DNA of 64,000 nt. Source: Clostridia bacterium. GTDB lineage: Bacteria > Bacillota > Clostridia > Oscillospirales > CAG-272. Where the stretch lies: positions 1-64,000 of the forward strand of contig JAFTQL010000015.1 of the NCBI GenBank assembly GCA_017462795.1, written 5' to 3'. The position numbers and the translations under genes are program-made. Shown one piece after another: positions 1-8,768 of this stretch; the first letter of the stretch is position 1, and each line of letters begins with the position of its first letter. Below the pieces are notes generated by a model. The model saw only the letters and a list, made by a program, of their open reading frames with translations. It was not told where the DNA came from and searched no databases.

Positions 1-1
1 A

Positions 2-322
2 TACGGAATAACGGACAGGAATATAAGACGTATACGTAAGCTTGACGAGTATATGATAGATAAGTTCCATATCACATTCGGAAACAGGATCATGAAGCAG
101 ATAAGGAGCTATGTGGCGGTATATGCGGCATGCGGAGGAGAAGAGCTTGGAGCGATAGATGATATCATGTCTAAGAAGGTAATGAGAAAGCTTGAGGCAC
201 AGAACCCGATATACGTGAGGAAGGCGGCAGACGGACTGTGCGCGTATCTTGACGACCTGTTCGGACAGGATAAGATGCCGCTGTGCAAGGAAGCCATCAG
301 ACGTATCGAGCGTAACGCTTAA
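2..322 (+). CDS. C-terminal fragment of a predicted ATPase (partial at window edge)
   Basis: The reading frame is open from base 2, so this is the 3' end of a longer gene; the first internal ATG (base 53) is not a credible start. About 106 residues are visible. The stretch with VAVYAACGGEE, then IMSKKVMRKLE and a short helical tail, resembles from memory the C-terminal region of AAA-type ATP-binding proteins of Clostridia. No Walker motif is inside the window, so the assignment rests on the tail alone. The stop lies 42 bases before the start of the transglutaminase gene, and the two are probably one operon. Confidence in a real coding region is high and in the family moderate. Confidence 0.5.
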   Translation, partial: YGITDRNIRRIRKLDEYMIDKFHITFGNRIMKQIRSYVAVYAACGGEELGAIDDIMSKKVMRKLEAQNPIYVRKAADGLCAYLDDLFGQDKMPLCKEAIRRIERNA

Positions 323-364
323 AAGCTTCGGAGAGTGGGAATTTTAACAAGGAGGTCGATATAC

Positions 365-2791
365 TTGAAAAAAACACAAAAACCCGGTTACCTCGCCCTG
401 GGCGCGGTATTGATCGGTATCGTTGCTATCCTCATCGTGTACCTTGTCATGATCGCAACGGGTCTTATACAAATAAGCCGACAGCATATTACCATAGCTA
501 CCGACAGCGCAAGTAAGCTCTATGACGGAGAAGCGCTGACCGCGGATGGCTGGGAATTGGTGGGCGGTAAGCTTCTGGAGGGGCACACCGTAGAGGCGAC
601 GGTGACGGGCTCTCAGACCGAGGTCGGTGTCAGCGATAATCATGTCACAGTTTATATCTACGACTCAGAGGGTGCGGAGGTCACCGACAAATATCTTATA
701 GAGTATCAGCTTGGCAAGCTGGCGGTCAACGGTCAGCGGCTGGAGATAGTATCGGGCAGCGCTCAGAAGTATTACGACGGTCTGCCCCTTACCTGTCCTG
801 ATTGGTATATCGCCAACGGCGCTCTTGGCGCGGGACATGAGTGCAGTGTGACCGTCACAGGTATCGCTACCACCGTGGGTACATTCCCAAATACAATGGC
901 GGTGCGCATTATAGACACGCAGTCGGGTGAGGATGTTACATCCCATTATACCCTCGTAGCTACGGAGGGTACTCTTGAGATATCGGGCATAAGACTGATC
1001 ATTTCGGGAGACTTCAATATCTCAAACGGCGTTGTGGATATGAAAAACGTCATGGTGTCGGGTGAGCTTTTGCCCGGACACACACTGAGGTGCGACCCTA
1101 TTGACCAGAATATCGGAAATCTTGATATAAATGCCGTTCACGCTTATGTTGTGGATGAGAAGGGCAACGACGTTACCGAGTTTTATGAGATAATCTACGG
1201 AGCGGATATGCCGAGCATCGATCTTCCCCTTGACATGATCACGGGTCAGGGCGGTATGGGCGGCGGAGGCTTTGGCGGCGGTAACGCCATGGGTGCGGGA
1301 CCGGGCTCGGACGCTCCCACGTATGCCTGCTTTGAGGTGCTTACCACCAAGAGCGGAAGTCTTTATATGAGAGCGAGCAGCTACGGTGATTTTGACGGTA
1401 CAAACTGGGTGGCGGCTTCGGCGTCCGATATGAGCGATATCACACCGTTCTCGCTGACGGTGGACGCGCTGAAGAACGGCGGCGTATATAAGAACGAAAC
1501 TCTCAAGGTAAAGATGCTTGCTGACGTATTTCCGTATATGCTTCCGTATTATGCCAACGAGTTTGCGGCAAATTATATAAACGACTGCTATGCGGAATGG
1601 GACTACACGGTAAATGAGGCGTATACAGTACAGTTCTCTTATTACGAATATCTTTCCTCTCATAATTACTCGGTCTCCTCGGCGGCAATAGAGCAAAAAT
1701 ACCGTACCTATTGGGTAGATACGCAGTATCTCAATGTGAATGAGGACACAAGGGCAGAGCTTCTGAAGCTTGCGGAGGCGGCAGGCATCAGGGCGGATAG
1801 CGCTGATGTGATAGAGGCGGTCAGAGATTATATAAAGAGCGCGGCTACATATGACCTTGACTGCGCGGAAGCTCCCGACGGGGTTGATAAGGTCATATAT
1901 TTCCTCACACAGTCAAAGTCGGGTGTTTGCCGTCATTTCGCGACGGCGGCAACGCTTATGTACCGCTCTCTCGGTATCCCCGCGAGATATGTGGAGGGAT
2001 TTGCGGTTGACGCCGTAGAGGACGCATGGGTGACGGTCATGAGTGACAGAGCCCACGCGTGGGTAGAGGTGTATATTGACGGCATGGGCTGGGTGGCTGT
2101 TGAGGTCACTCCCCCTTCAAGCGGCGGAACGGGTAGCGGCAACGGCTCGGGAACAGGTACGGGCAACGGTGGCTCGGGCGGAGGCGCTGTGGAGCGCAAG
2201 CACGCGCTTGTTATAGATACGGGAAGCGCTTCCAAGGATTATGACGGAACGGTTCTTACGCAAAGCTCCATAGATTGGAGCGATTTTGAGAAGGCCAACG
2301 CTTATTGGACAAAGCAGAAGGGCAGTGACATATGGGTGTGCTCCGCCTCGGGACAAAAGGGACATTATTTCCGCGAGTCCGAGGTCACTGTCACGGGAAG
2401 TCAGCTTTACGCGGGCAGCAGCGGAAACTTTGTCAGATTGACGGTCTACGACGCGGAGGGCAATGATGTGACCTCGGAATATACTGTGCTTGTCACGGGT
2501 TATCTTGAGGTGAAGCCCATAACGCTTACCGTCGTGTCTGCGTCTGCCGCGGGAAATGCCGACACAGGCGTGTGGTGTGAGGCATATTCCGTGCGCTTTG
2601 AAGGCAACAGAAAGCTTCTTGACGGACACAGCATATCGGTGCAGTTTGATATCACCGAGCAGACCCCCTTTGTATATAAGGGCGAGGAGCAGAACACCTT
2701 TACGGTGCGCATTCTGGATGGGGACGGAAATGATATAACCTCTCTCTATTACAGGATAAACAAGGTATACGGAACGCTGACTGTCAAGTAA
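365..2791 (+). CDS. Membrane-anchored transglutaminase-core protein with YDG/MBG-like repeats
   Basis: The start is TTG at 365, because a full AAGGAGGT ends 8 bases before it; an upstream in-frame GTG at 335 has no ribosome site. The 808-residue protein has one N-terminal membrane segment (about residues 9-35) and an external remainder. Repeats of the type SKxYDGxxLT...GxLxxGH occur near residues 48, 130 and 620, with degenerate copies near 210 and 740. The transglutaminase-like core lies between: Cys522 in SGVCRHFATA and His564 in RAHAWVEVY. The third catalytic position is Glu580 (VAVEVTPP), where the family usually has Asp. Glycine-rich linkers flank the core. It probably cross-links or cleaves a surface protein or peptide; the substrate is unknown. 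The next gene starts 46 bases downstream and has the same repeats. Confidence 0.8.
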   Translation: MKKTQKPGYLALGAVLIGIVAILIVYLVMIATGLIQISRQHITIATDSASKLYDGEALTADGWELVGGKLLEGHTVEATVTGSQTEVGVSDNHVTVYIYDSEGAEVTDKYLIEYQLGKLAVNGQRLEIVSGSAQKYYDGLPLTCPDWYIANGALGAGHECSVTVTGIATTVGTFPNTMAVRIIDTQSGEDVTSHYTLVATEGTLEISGIRLIISGDFNISNGVVDMKNVMVSGELLPGHTLRCDPIDQNIGNLDINAVHAYVVDEKGNDVTEFYEIIYGADMPSIDLPLDMITGQGGMGGGGFGGGNAMGAGPGSDAPTYACFEVLTTKSGSLYMRASSYGDFDGTNWVAASASDMSDITPFSLTVDALKNGGVYKNETLKVKMLADVFPYMLPYYANEFAANYINDCYAEWDYTVNEAYTVQFSYYEYLSSHNYSVSSAAIEQKYRTYWVDTQYLNVNEDTRAELLKLAEAAGIRADSADVIEAVRDYIKSAATYDLDCAEAPDGVDKVIYFLTQSKSGVCRHFATAATLMYRSLGIPARYVEGFAVDAVEDAWVTVMSDRAHAWVEVYIDGMGWVAVEVTPPSSGGTGSGNGSGTGTGNGGSGGGAVERKHALVIDTGSASKDYDGTVLTQSSIDWSDFEKANAYWTKQKGSDIWVCSASGQKGHYFRESEVTVTGSQLYAGSSGNFVRLTVYDAEGNDVTSEYTVLVTGYLEVKPITLTVVSASAAGNADTGVWCEAYSVRFEGNRKLLDGHSISVQFDITEQTPFVYKGEEQNTFTVRILDGDGNDITSLYYRINKVYGTLTVK

Positions 2792-2837
2792 ATGAAGTAA
2801 ATGAAAATGACGGAAAATACGCGAGAAAGGAGGAGTC

Positions 2838-5800
2838 ATGGCCATGCTCTATAGGGAATATACCGAAAAAATAAAAAGATACGCTGAAATAAGAGACAGG
2901 ATACTTAAATATAAGATCCTCATCATATGCGCGCTTGCCCTGATACTTGCGGCATGGACGGGATTTCTCATCACAAAGGGCATGATACTCGAGGACGTCA
3001 GCGGAGACGACAGCTATGTTTACGGTGACGGCGTGTCCTTTGACGCAAAGGCGCTGTTCACACGCGCTCGCCTTGAATACGCCGAGGCGGGAAGTGAGTC
3101 GTGGTCGGAGCAGGTTCCCGTTATGCCGGGAGAATACAAGGTGCGGGTCATGGCAAAGCAGTCCTTTGGGCGAAGGAATTACGGCGAGCCGCTCCCCTTT
3201 ACCATCTCAAAGCGTGAGGCGACGGTCACTGTTGTGTCAACGATCGAATGGCTGGAGGAGCCAAGACCTGTGGCAAGAGGGCTTGCGGAAGGAGACAGGG
3301 TTGCGGAGGCGGACATTACTCTCGATTCAACAAACGTGGGTACTACCTCGGCGACGATCGGAGCGGACAGCGTGAGAATAGTGAATGCCGAGGGCAATAA
3401 CGTGACGGCGGCGTACATACTGACGGTAAGTGACGCAAGCGTTGATATCACGCCCCGCAGGATAACCGTGAGAGCCAATGACACCTCAAAGATATATGAC
3501 GGAATGCCTGCGTCTGCTGCGGGGTACAAGATAATCAGCGGAAGTCTCGCGCCCTCGCACACATCCGTTGCGGATTATTTCTTTAATGACGGTGTGAATG
3601 TGGGTACTCACGATATAATGCTCACAGGCTTCAAGGTATACAGCGGCGGCTCAGATGTCACGGCAAACTACAGTGTGTCCGTTGAGGCTGGCAAGGCTGT
3701 TATAACGCCGAGAAAGGTGAGAGTGGTAACAGAGACTGTGTCAAAGCTGTATGACGGTGAAATGCTGTATAGCTCCCCAAGTTGCTTTCCCGCGGATGAC
3801 AGCGGTCTCTCCGAGGCGCTTGCGCCCGGGGAGCGTGCTACCTTTTCGTGCAGGAGTATTGTGGATGTAACGAGAGACAGCTCGGGTGAGGTACAGGGCG
3901 TTGAAGCGGAGGCAAAATTGCTTGTCAGTCGGGAAGGCACTTATGTTACCTCAAACTACGAGATAGAGTATGTGTTCGGTACGATCACGATATTGCCCCG
4001 TCCGCTGACCGTGCAGGCCGACAATTACTCAAAGAAGTATGACGGCTACGGTATCACTCCAGTTGAGGGAACTGATTTCCGCGTGACGGACGGCAGTGTG
4101 CTGTCGGGACATTATATTGAGGCGGAGATAAACGGAGACAGTGTAAATGCCTCCGACACACCTCACAAATACACACTTGAGGTCAAGGTAATGTCGGGAA
4201 ATGAGGACAAGACGGACAATTACGATATAAGGGTATCGTATGCGGGCGGCTCTCAGTACGGCACTGTCAGCATAAGTCACAGAGTCATAACCGTTTCCAC
4301 AGGCTCATATACGTGGACATATGACGGCGAATATCATTCGACCCTCGACTATACCATAGTCGGAGACGGTCTGGCAGATACGGATTATTATAAGTCACAG
4401 GAGCCTGTTTCCATCAAGGACGCTGGAAGCATTCAGCATACGGTGACGTTGAAGATATACAATAAGCGACTGGGCAGTGACGCTACATCAAACTATAAAA
4501 TATCCTACGGCTCTATGGGAACGCTGACGGTGGTCAGACGCCCCATAACCATTCACTCGGGAACGGCGTCCAAGATATACGATACAACGCCTCTGTTCTC
4601 AACGGTGGCGACATCGGAGCAGTTGGTATACGGACACCGCATAAGCGTCACAAGCCACTCTCAGATCACCGATGTTCTCAGGAACGCAGACGGAGAGGTT
4701 GGCAGTATTGATAACGTCATAACCGCCGAGATATTTGACGGGGCGGAGAATGTTACAAGGAATTACATCATAACTTACGTTTACGGCAAGCTGACGGTTG
4801 AGCCGAGACCGCTGATAATTATTGCCAACAGCGCGGAGAAGATCTACGACCGTCTTACGCTGACTGACGGTGGATATACGCTTGGCGGACAGGGACTTGC
4901 GATATCTGAGCACAAGTTCAATGACAATGCTTTTATCATAAGCGGAAAAAGGACTGCGGTAGGCAGCGCACTCAACAAGATAACTCAGCTGAGCAACCGT
5001 GTGGTGTCGGACGGCAACGGAGATGACATAACGCAAAACTACGAGATACGTCTGTCCGACGGAATGCTGACGGTGCTCCCGCTGACCAATTTCTTTGAAC
5101 CCGATTATATGGGCAAGGAATACGATGGCGAGGCGCTTACGGCGACCGACGGCTCACATGTGGGCGGTGACGGTACTCTTTACGGCGACGGTATTATATA
5201 CATCGGCGCGGCGGGCTCTCAGATCTATGCGGGACAGGGCGCAAGCTATATCCGTCTGGTAGTTATCAAGGATGAGTACGGATATACCGTGGCGGTCAAT
5301 AACGCGGGGAATATGTATACGGTGCATGCGGCGTTTATTGACAGCACAAGCCCCATGTATATTTCAATACCCAATGATGGAACGGCGGGAGGTCAATATC
5401 AGTATGTGCGTATCTATCCCGACGGAAGAGTGGATACCTGTGTTACCTCCTCTTATATGAAGGGCAACTATAGTGATACCTACATCAACAGAGACGGCGA
5501 GACGGTGAGCGAGAGCTACTATGACTTTGATCTGCTGGACGGCGTACTCAATGTACGTCCGAGAAAGGTGACCGTAAGCACAGGCTCAGCGACGCAGGCG
5601 TACAGAGAGGGAGCGACTCTTACCGAGAGCAGCTGGAGAATCTCGCAGGGAAGTATGGTTTCGGGACATCATCTCACCGTAGGCACGACGGGCACGGCTA
5701 CGGAAAAGGGAGTTCCCGTCAAGAATACCGTTGACCTTGAAAACATTATTATTTCCGACGATCTCGGAAACGATATCACGGGTGAGGTTCGGGACAGCTA

Positions 5801-5840
5801 CGAGTTTTCGGCTATAGAGGGAACGCTGCTTCTTGAATGA
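2838..5840 (+). CDS. Large surface protein of tandem YDG/MBG-like repeats
   Basis: This 1000-residue protein starts at ATG 2838 behind AAAGGAGG. It has a short cytoplasmic head, one membrane helix (about residues 30-50) and then about eight to nine repeats of 80-110 residues. Most repeats open with LTV..(S)xxYDG and contain a GH pair and a V(T)xxY strand, as in MBG/YDG bacterial immunoglobulin-like domains. Recognisable copies begin with SKIYDG, SKLYDG, SKKYDG, TWTYDG, SKIYDT, EKIYDR and GKEYDG. No sortase signal or catalytic domain is visible. It shares repeat type and orientation with the preceding transglutaminase-core protein, so it is a candidate substrate or structural partner. That pairing is inference. 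Confidence 0.75.
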   Translation: MAMLYREYTEKIKRYAEIRDRILKYKILIICALALILAAWTGFLITKGMILEDVSGDDSYVYGDGVSFDAKALFTRARLEYAEAGSESWSEQVPVMPGEYKVRVMAKQSFGRRNYGEPLPFTISKREATVTVVSTIEWLEEPRPVARGLAEGDRVAEADITLDSTNVGTTSATIGADSVRIVNAEGNNVTAAYILTVSDASVDITPRRITVRANDTSKIYDGMPASAAGYKIISGSLAPSHTSVADYFFNDGVNVGTHDIMLTGFKVYSGGSDVTANYSVSVEAGKAVITPRKVRVVTETVSKLYDGEMLYSSPSCFPADDSGLSEALAPGERATFSCRSIVDVTRDSSGEVQGVEAEAKLLVSREGTYVTSNYEIEYVFGTITILPRPLTVQADNYSKKYDGYGITPVEGTDFRVTDGSVLSGHYIEAEINGDSVNASDTPHKYTLEVKVMSGNEDKTDNYDIRVSYAGGSQYGTVSISHRVITVSTGSYTWTYDGEYHSTLDYTIVGDGLADTDYYKSQEPVSIKDAGSIQHTVTLKIYNKRLGSDATSNYKISYGSMGTLTVVRRPITIHSGTASKIYDTTPLFSTVATSEQLVYGHRISVTSHSQITDVLRNADGEVGSIDNVITAEIFDGAENVTRNYIITYVYGKLTVEPRPLIIIANSAEKIYDRLTLTDGGYTLGGQGLAISEHKFNDNAFIISGKRTAVGSALNKITQLSNRVVSDGNGDDITQNYEIRLSDGMLTVLPLTNFFEPDYMGKEYDGEALTATDGSHVGGDGTLYGDGIIYIGAAGSQIYAGQGASYIRLVVIKDEYGYTVAVNNAGNMYTVHAAFIDSTSPMYISIPNDGTAGGQYQYVRIYPDGRVDTCVTSSYMKGNYSDTYINRDGETVSESYYDFDLLDGVLNVRPRKVTVSTGSATQAYREGATLTESSWRISQGSMVSGHHLTVGTTGTATEKGVPVKNTVDLENIIISDDLGNDITGEVRDSYEFSAIEGTLLLE

Positions 5841-5860
5841 TATTTAATTTTATAAGCACT

Positions 5861-5906
5861 AATGGCAGCTCATTTGCACATAAAGCAAAGGAGCTGCCAT
5901 TATTTT
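5861..5906 (+). terminator. Intrinsic terminator after the repeat-protein gene
   Basis: A 10-bp perfect stem, AATGGCAGCT at 5861-5870 with AGCTGCCATT at 5892-5901, encloses a 21-base loop and is followed by ATTTTCGTT. It closes the operon that enters from the left edge. Confidence 0.75.
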
Positions 5907-5953
5907 CGTTCTGCCCGATAAAAAGGTAAAAATTTCCCTAAAGAAAAAATTTG

Positions 5954-6015
5954 CAAATCTGTTTAAGACAGGGCGCTATGAGGCAAAAATATTAATGCCG
6001 AGAAAAACAGATTTG
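5954..6015 (+). promoter_or_regulatory. Inverted repeat in the leader of the MazF-like gene
   Basis: CAAATCTGTTT (5954-5964) and AAACAGATTTG (6005-6015) are perfect 11-bp arms 40 bases apart. The right arm ends at the GGAG ribosome site (6015-6018) of the downstream MazF-like gene. It could be a leader stem-loop affecting translation or a DNA operator. The symmetry is seen in the sequence; the function is inferred. Confidence 0.4.
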
Positions 6016-6028
6016 GAGTGTAAATAAA

Positions 6029-6406
6029 ATGAGTGTAAGACGTGGAGATATTTATTACGCCGACCTCAGTCCCGTGGTCGGTTCAGAGCAGGGCGGTCTC
6101 CGTCCCGTGTTGATAATTCAGAACGACGTTGGCAACAGATACAGCCCCACAGTTATAGCCGCCGCTATCACCTCCCGGATGGGAAAAACAAGATTACCTA
6201 CTCACATAGACATTTTTGCCGATAAGGTTGGGCTGGCAAAGGATTCCGTTATTCTGCTTGAGCAGATAAGGACGCTTGACAAGCGTCGGCTCAAGGAAAA
6301 GATGGGGCATCTCGACGATAATCTCATGTCGGAGGTCAACACCGCCATTGCCGTCAGCTTCGGGTTGGGAGACACGGCGAGGGAGAGGGAGACGGTTATA
6401 GGATGA
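6029..6406 (+). CDS. mazF: MazF/PemK-family endoribonuclease toxin (EndoA-like), no antitoxin gene beside it
   Basis: The 125-residue product matches the MazF/EndoA family over its whole length: [20 protein letters not shown] at the N-terminus, the RPVLIIQND strand, the [10 protein letters not shown] segment and a [13 protein letters not shown] helix. Members are sequence-specific mRNA interferases neutralised by a small antitoxin (MazE, EndoAI) normally encoded just upstream. Here the 188 bases upstream contain only a terminator and a leader inverted repeat, with no antitoxin reading frame. In Bacillus the EndoA gene sits beside alr; here its neighbours are unrelated. The family call is secure. 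Whether it acts alone, or with an antitoxin encoded elsewhere, cannot be seen. Confidence 0.88.
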   Translation: MSVRRGDIYYADLSPVVGSEQGGLRPVLIIQNDVGNRYSPTVIAAAITSRMGKTRLPTHIDIFADKVGLAKDSVILLEQIRTLDKRRLKEKMGHLDDNLMSEVNTAIAVSFGLGDTARERETVIG

Positions 6407-6416
6407 GGGATTAAGA

Positions 6417-6440
6417 AATTAGGAATTAGGAATTAGGAAT
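6417..6440. repeat. Three tandem AATTAGG heptamers
   Basis: AATTAGG occurs three times head to tail at 6417-6423, 6424-6430 and 6431-6437, just after the MazF-like gene. It is a short low-complexity repeat with no visible function. Confidence 0.6.
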
Positions 6441-6496
6441 GCGGAATGATGTTTGCCGGCTGTGATCGGCAAATTGAGGTGAATTAAAGTGAAAAG

Positions 6497-6530
6497 GGAG
6501 CTAAGTCACGTTAATGATTTAGCTCCTTTT
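6497..6530. terminator. Terminator between convergent genes
   Basis: GGAGCTAA (6497-6504) pairs with TTAGCTCC (6519-6526), followed by TTTT. The mirror side has a CTTTTC run, so it may also stop leftward transcription from the ABC operon. Confidence 0.6.
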
Positions 6531-6612
6531 GTGTTCACATAATTTATTTACAATAATTATTTTAGATGATAAAACCCTTTTGCATGATGTTAATGACTCG
6601 TCGCTTTTTGCT

Positions 6613-7461
6613 TTATTCGAGATTCAGCTTGTTTTCTATGCGCTTTTGAGTCATTATGTACATGACGGCGGCGAGGGCGGCTACCGCTATCATTACTATG
6701 AGCAGCACTACGGCGATGAATATGCTTTGCGCCGTTGCGGACGCGGTCTCAAGAAAATCTTCAAATACAGCGTCAAAGGAGAGCATCGCAAATGTTCCGA
6801 TAATCTGCGCGACAACGGAGATGGCGGTGTTGGCGACATAGTATATGCCCACTCCCGCAAGCAGCTTGTATTTCTTGGCTACCGTCGCGCCCATGGTTAT
6901 GGAGAAGTGGATAAGGCTTATGCTGAATACCATATAGCATGCTCCGATAATTAGCGCCTGAATAATGTAGAGCACAAACCATCCGTCAAGTATCTCGCCG
7001 AACATCTCACCCACAAGGTCAAAGAATATACTGCTGTAAAACTCCTCCGCAAATTCCGCGGGAGGGGAGATGAGGAAGAACATGGAAAAGCACACTGCTA
7101 TCAGTATTCCGCTGAGCGTTGTCCAGATGAACGCGTTTACCGTCTTGGACAGCAGCAGTGTTTTTCTGCTTACGGGGAGGGTGAAGGTGAGGTAGCCCTC
7201 ATCTGTGAAAAAGTTTCTGTAAAAACGGTAATAGACTATCAGCTGAGACAGCAGTCCCGATGCCGATATTGCCATGATGCAGGCAAACACAAAGAATATA
7301 CCGCTGAGCGAGTAAAGATTGAAGGAATCGTTTGCTATGCTCGATATTATAAAGCGCAGTGCGAACGCTCCGATGAAGGAGATCCATAACAGCGACACGG
7401 CAAGTATCCACCAGATCCTGCCTACCGCGCGAAAGTCATATTTCAATACCTTGCGGAACAT
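6613..7461 (-). CDS. ABC transporter permease subunit (YtrC/ABC-2-like)
   Basis: The 282-residue protein has about six hydrophobic helices: one near residues 16-38, others near 45-75, 105-130, 155-180, 195-225 and 245-270. The motif FFTDEGYLTFTLPVSRKTLL lies after the second helix; this 'tdEgYLtftLPvs' segment is common in small Clostridial ABC permeases paired with YtrB-like ATPases. Its start overlaps the end of the ATPase gene by 19 bases, so translation is coupled. It probably forms a homodimeric export channel with that ATPase. The substrate is unknown. The GntR regulator heads the same operon. Confidence 0.75.
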   Translation of the reverse strand: MFRKVLKYDFRAVGRIWWILAVSLLWISFIGAFALRFIISSIANDSFNLYSLSGIFFVFACIMAISASGLLSQLIVYYRFYRNFFTDEGYLTFTLPVSRKTLLLSKTVNAFIWTTLSGILIAVCFSMFFLISPPAEFAEEFYSSIFFDLVGEMFGEILDGWFVLYIIQALIIGACYMVFSISLIHFSITMGATVAKKYKLLAGVGIYYVANTAISVVAQIIGTFAMLSFDAVFEDFLETASATAQSIFIAVVLLIVMIAVAALAAVMYIMTQKRIENKLNLE

Positions 7462-8177
7462 CTGAACACCTCCCTGAATATGTCGTTAAGCGATTTGCCG
7501 TGTTCGGCGCGGACATCGTCGGCAACACCCGAGAGCAGTATCTGTCCTCCGAAGCCGAGAAAAGCGAATTCATCAAGCACGGGCTCTATGTCGTGGATAA
7601 GATGAGTGGTTATTACCACCGTAGCGTCGGGGTTGTAGTTGCCTATGATGGTCTGAAGGATATAGTCTCTTGCGGCGGGGTCAACGCCCGCTATGGGCTC
7701 ATCAAGCAGATACAGCCTTGCGCGGCGAGCCATTACCATAATGAGCTGTACCTTTTCCTTTGTACCCTTGGAAAGCGTTTTGAGCTTTGCTGTGGGGTCT
7801 ATGCCGAGGTCGGACAGCATTCCTCTCGCTGTGCCCTCGTCAAAATCGGAGTAGAACTCGGAGAAATATTCCATCAGCTCGTCAACGCGCATCCATGAAT
7901 TGAAATATGTGCGCTCGGGCAGATAAGATATAAGCGCGTTTGTAGCCTCGCTTCTCGGCTGTCCGCAGATGTATATCTCGCCGCTGTCGGGTACGAGTAT
8001 ACCGCTGACCAGCTTCATGAGTGTGGATTTTCCGCATCCGTTGGGACCGAGCAGACCGACTATCTTTCCGCTTGGAAGATTGAAGTTGAAGGAGCGAAGT
8101 ACAGGTGTGTCGCTCTTATAGCTCTTACACAGGTTTACGCAGGTAAGAACGGGGGTATTCGGAACGGTGTTGTTCAT
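7443..8177 (-). CDS. ABC transporter ATP-binding protein (YtrB-like)
   Basis: This 244-residue protein is a single nucleotide-binding domain. Walker A is GLLGPNGCGKST, the signature is the variant LSKGTKEKVQ, Walker B is LYLLDEPIAGVD, and the H-loop is VITTHL. The signature replaces the usual LSGGQ, as often in the YtrB/CcmA-like export group. Its ATG shares bases with the regulator's TGA stop (TGATG), so it is translated directly after the regulator. It energises the permease encoded next. The substrate is unknown; YtrA-controlled systems in Bacillus respond to cell-wall stress, which may or may not hold here. Confidence 0.88.
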   Translation of the reverse strand: MNNTVPNTPVLTCVNLCKSYKSDTPVLRSFNFNLPSGKIVGLLGPNGCGKSTLMKLVSGILVPDSGEIYICGQPRSEATNALISYLPERTYFNSWMRVDELMEYFSEFYSDFDEGTARGMLSDLGIDPTAKLKTLSKGTKEKVQLIMVMARRARLYLLDEPIAGVDPAARDYILQTIIGNYNPDATVVITTHLIHDIEPVLDEFAFLGFGGQILLSGVADDVRAEHGKSLNDIFREVFRCSARY

Positions 8178-8539
8178 CAGTTTTTATCCTCCTCTGTAAT
8201 ATATTTGACGAGCTCTTCTGTGGTTATACCCAGCGCGCGTGTCTCCTCTAAGATATTGCGGACGGTATCTCTCATCATGCGTTCTTTTGCTGATCTGAGT
8301 ATGGCTGTGTCGGATGTGACAAATCTGCCAACGGTGCCGTGGGAGTGAAGAATGCCTTCCTCCTCGAGATGGGCAAGCGCCTTTTGCATGGTGTTGGGAT
8401 TTACCGCCGCCTCGGAGGCGAGCTGACGCACCGAGGGAAACTGCTCGTGAGGGGCGTATTTACCGCTGAGTATCTCACCGCGCAGTCTGTTTGCTATCTG
8501 CAGGAACACGGCTTCTTTCTGATTGAAATTCCACGCCAT
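8177..8539 (-). CDS. GntR-family transcription regulator, YtrA subfamily
   Basis: The 120-residue protein has an N-terminal winged helix: residues 10-75 include ANRLRGEILSGKYAPHEQFP, then VRQLASEAAVNPNTMQKAL as recognition region, and a wing ending in GRFVT. A short helical tail follows in place of a ligand-binding domain, which is the hallmark of the YtrA subfamily. It is the first gene of an operon with an ABC ATPase and permease. A palindromic site overlaps its promoter, so autorepression is likely. The ribosome site AGGAGG sits 10 bases before the start. Confidence 0.88.
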   Translation of the reverse strand: MAWNFNQKEAVFLQIANRLRGEILSGKYAPHEQFPSVRQLASEAAVNPNTMQKALAHLEEEGILHSHGTVGRFVTSDTAILRSAKERMMRDTVRNILEETRALGITTEELVKYITEEDKN

Positions 8540-8562
8540 GTGGGAAAACCTCCTTTCTGTAC

Positions 8563-8606
8563 TATTGTACTAATACAATAATACACTATTGGGAGCGGTT
8601 TGTCAA
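8563..8606 (-). promoter_or_regulatory. Promoter with overlapping operator for the GntR-ABC operon
   Basis: Read on the minus strand, TTGACA (8601-8606) and TATTAT (8578-8583) are 17 bases apart. The palindrome TATTGTA-CTAA-TACAATA (8563-8580) overlaps the -10 and start region. Position and symmetry fit repression by the GntR protein encoded just downstream. Confidence 0.75.
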
Positions 8607-8656
8607 TAGCTTTTTGTTATTTTTTTACCTTTTTTATGTCAATTTTTAAATATTAC

Positions 8657-8685
8657 TTGAAAAATGCGGGGAAATAGATTATAAT
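8657..8685 (+). promoter_or_regulatory. Promoter of the thioesterase operon
   Basis: TTGAAA (8657-8662) and TATAAT (8680-8685) are separated by 17 bases, leaving a leader of roughly 75 bases before the thioesterase gene. Confidence 0.7.
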
Positions 8686-8768
8686 TTAATAAAAAAGTCC
8701 TTTATGAACACCGGTGAAAGTGTTTGGGACGCTTTTGGAAAAGATGATTATAAAACGGAGAAAACGAT

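Noticed and set aside
335-364. GTG at 335 as start of the transglutaminase-core protein
   Set aside because: No ribosome site precedes it, while TTG 365 follows AAGGAGGT at ideal spacing.
1022-1696. Long minus-strand frame inside the transglutaminase-core gene
   Set aside because: It lacks a ribosome site and any family resemblance, and mirrors the codon pattern of the real gene on the other strand. The same holds for the many other antisense frames.
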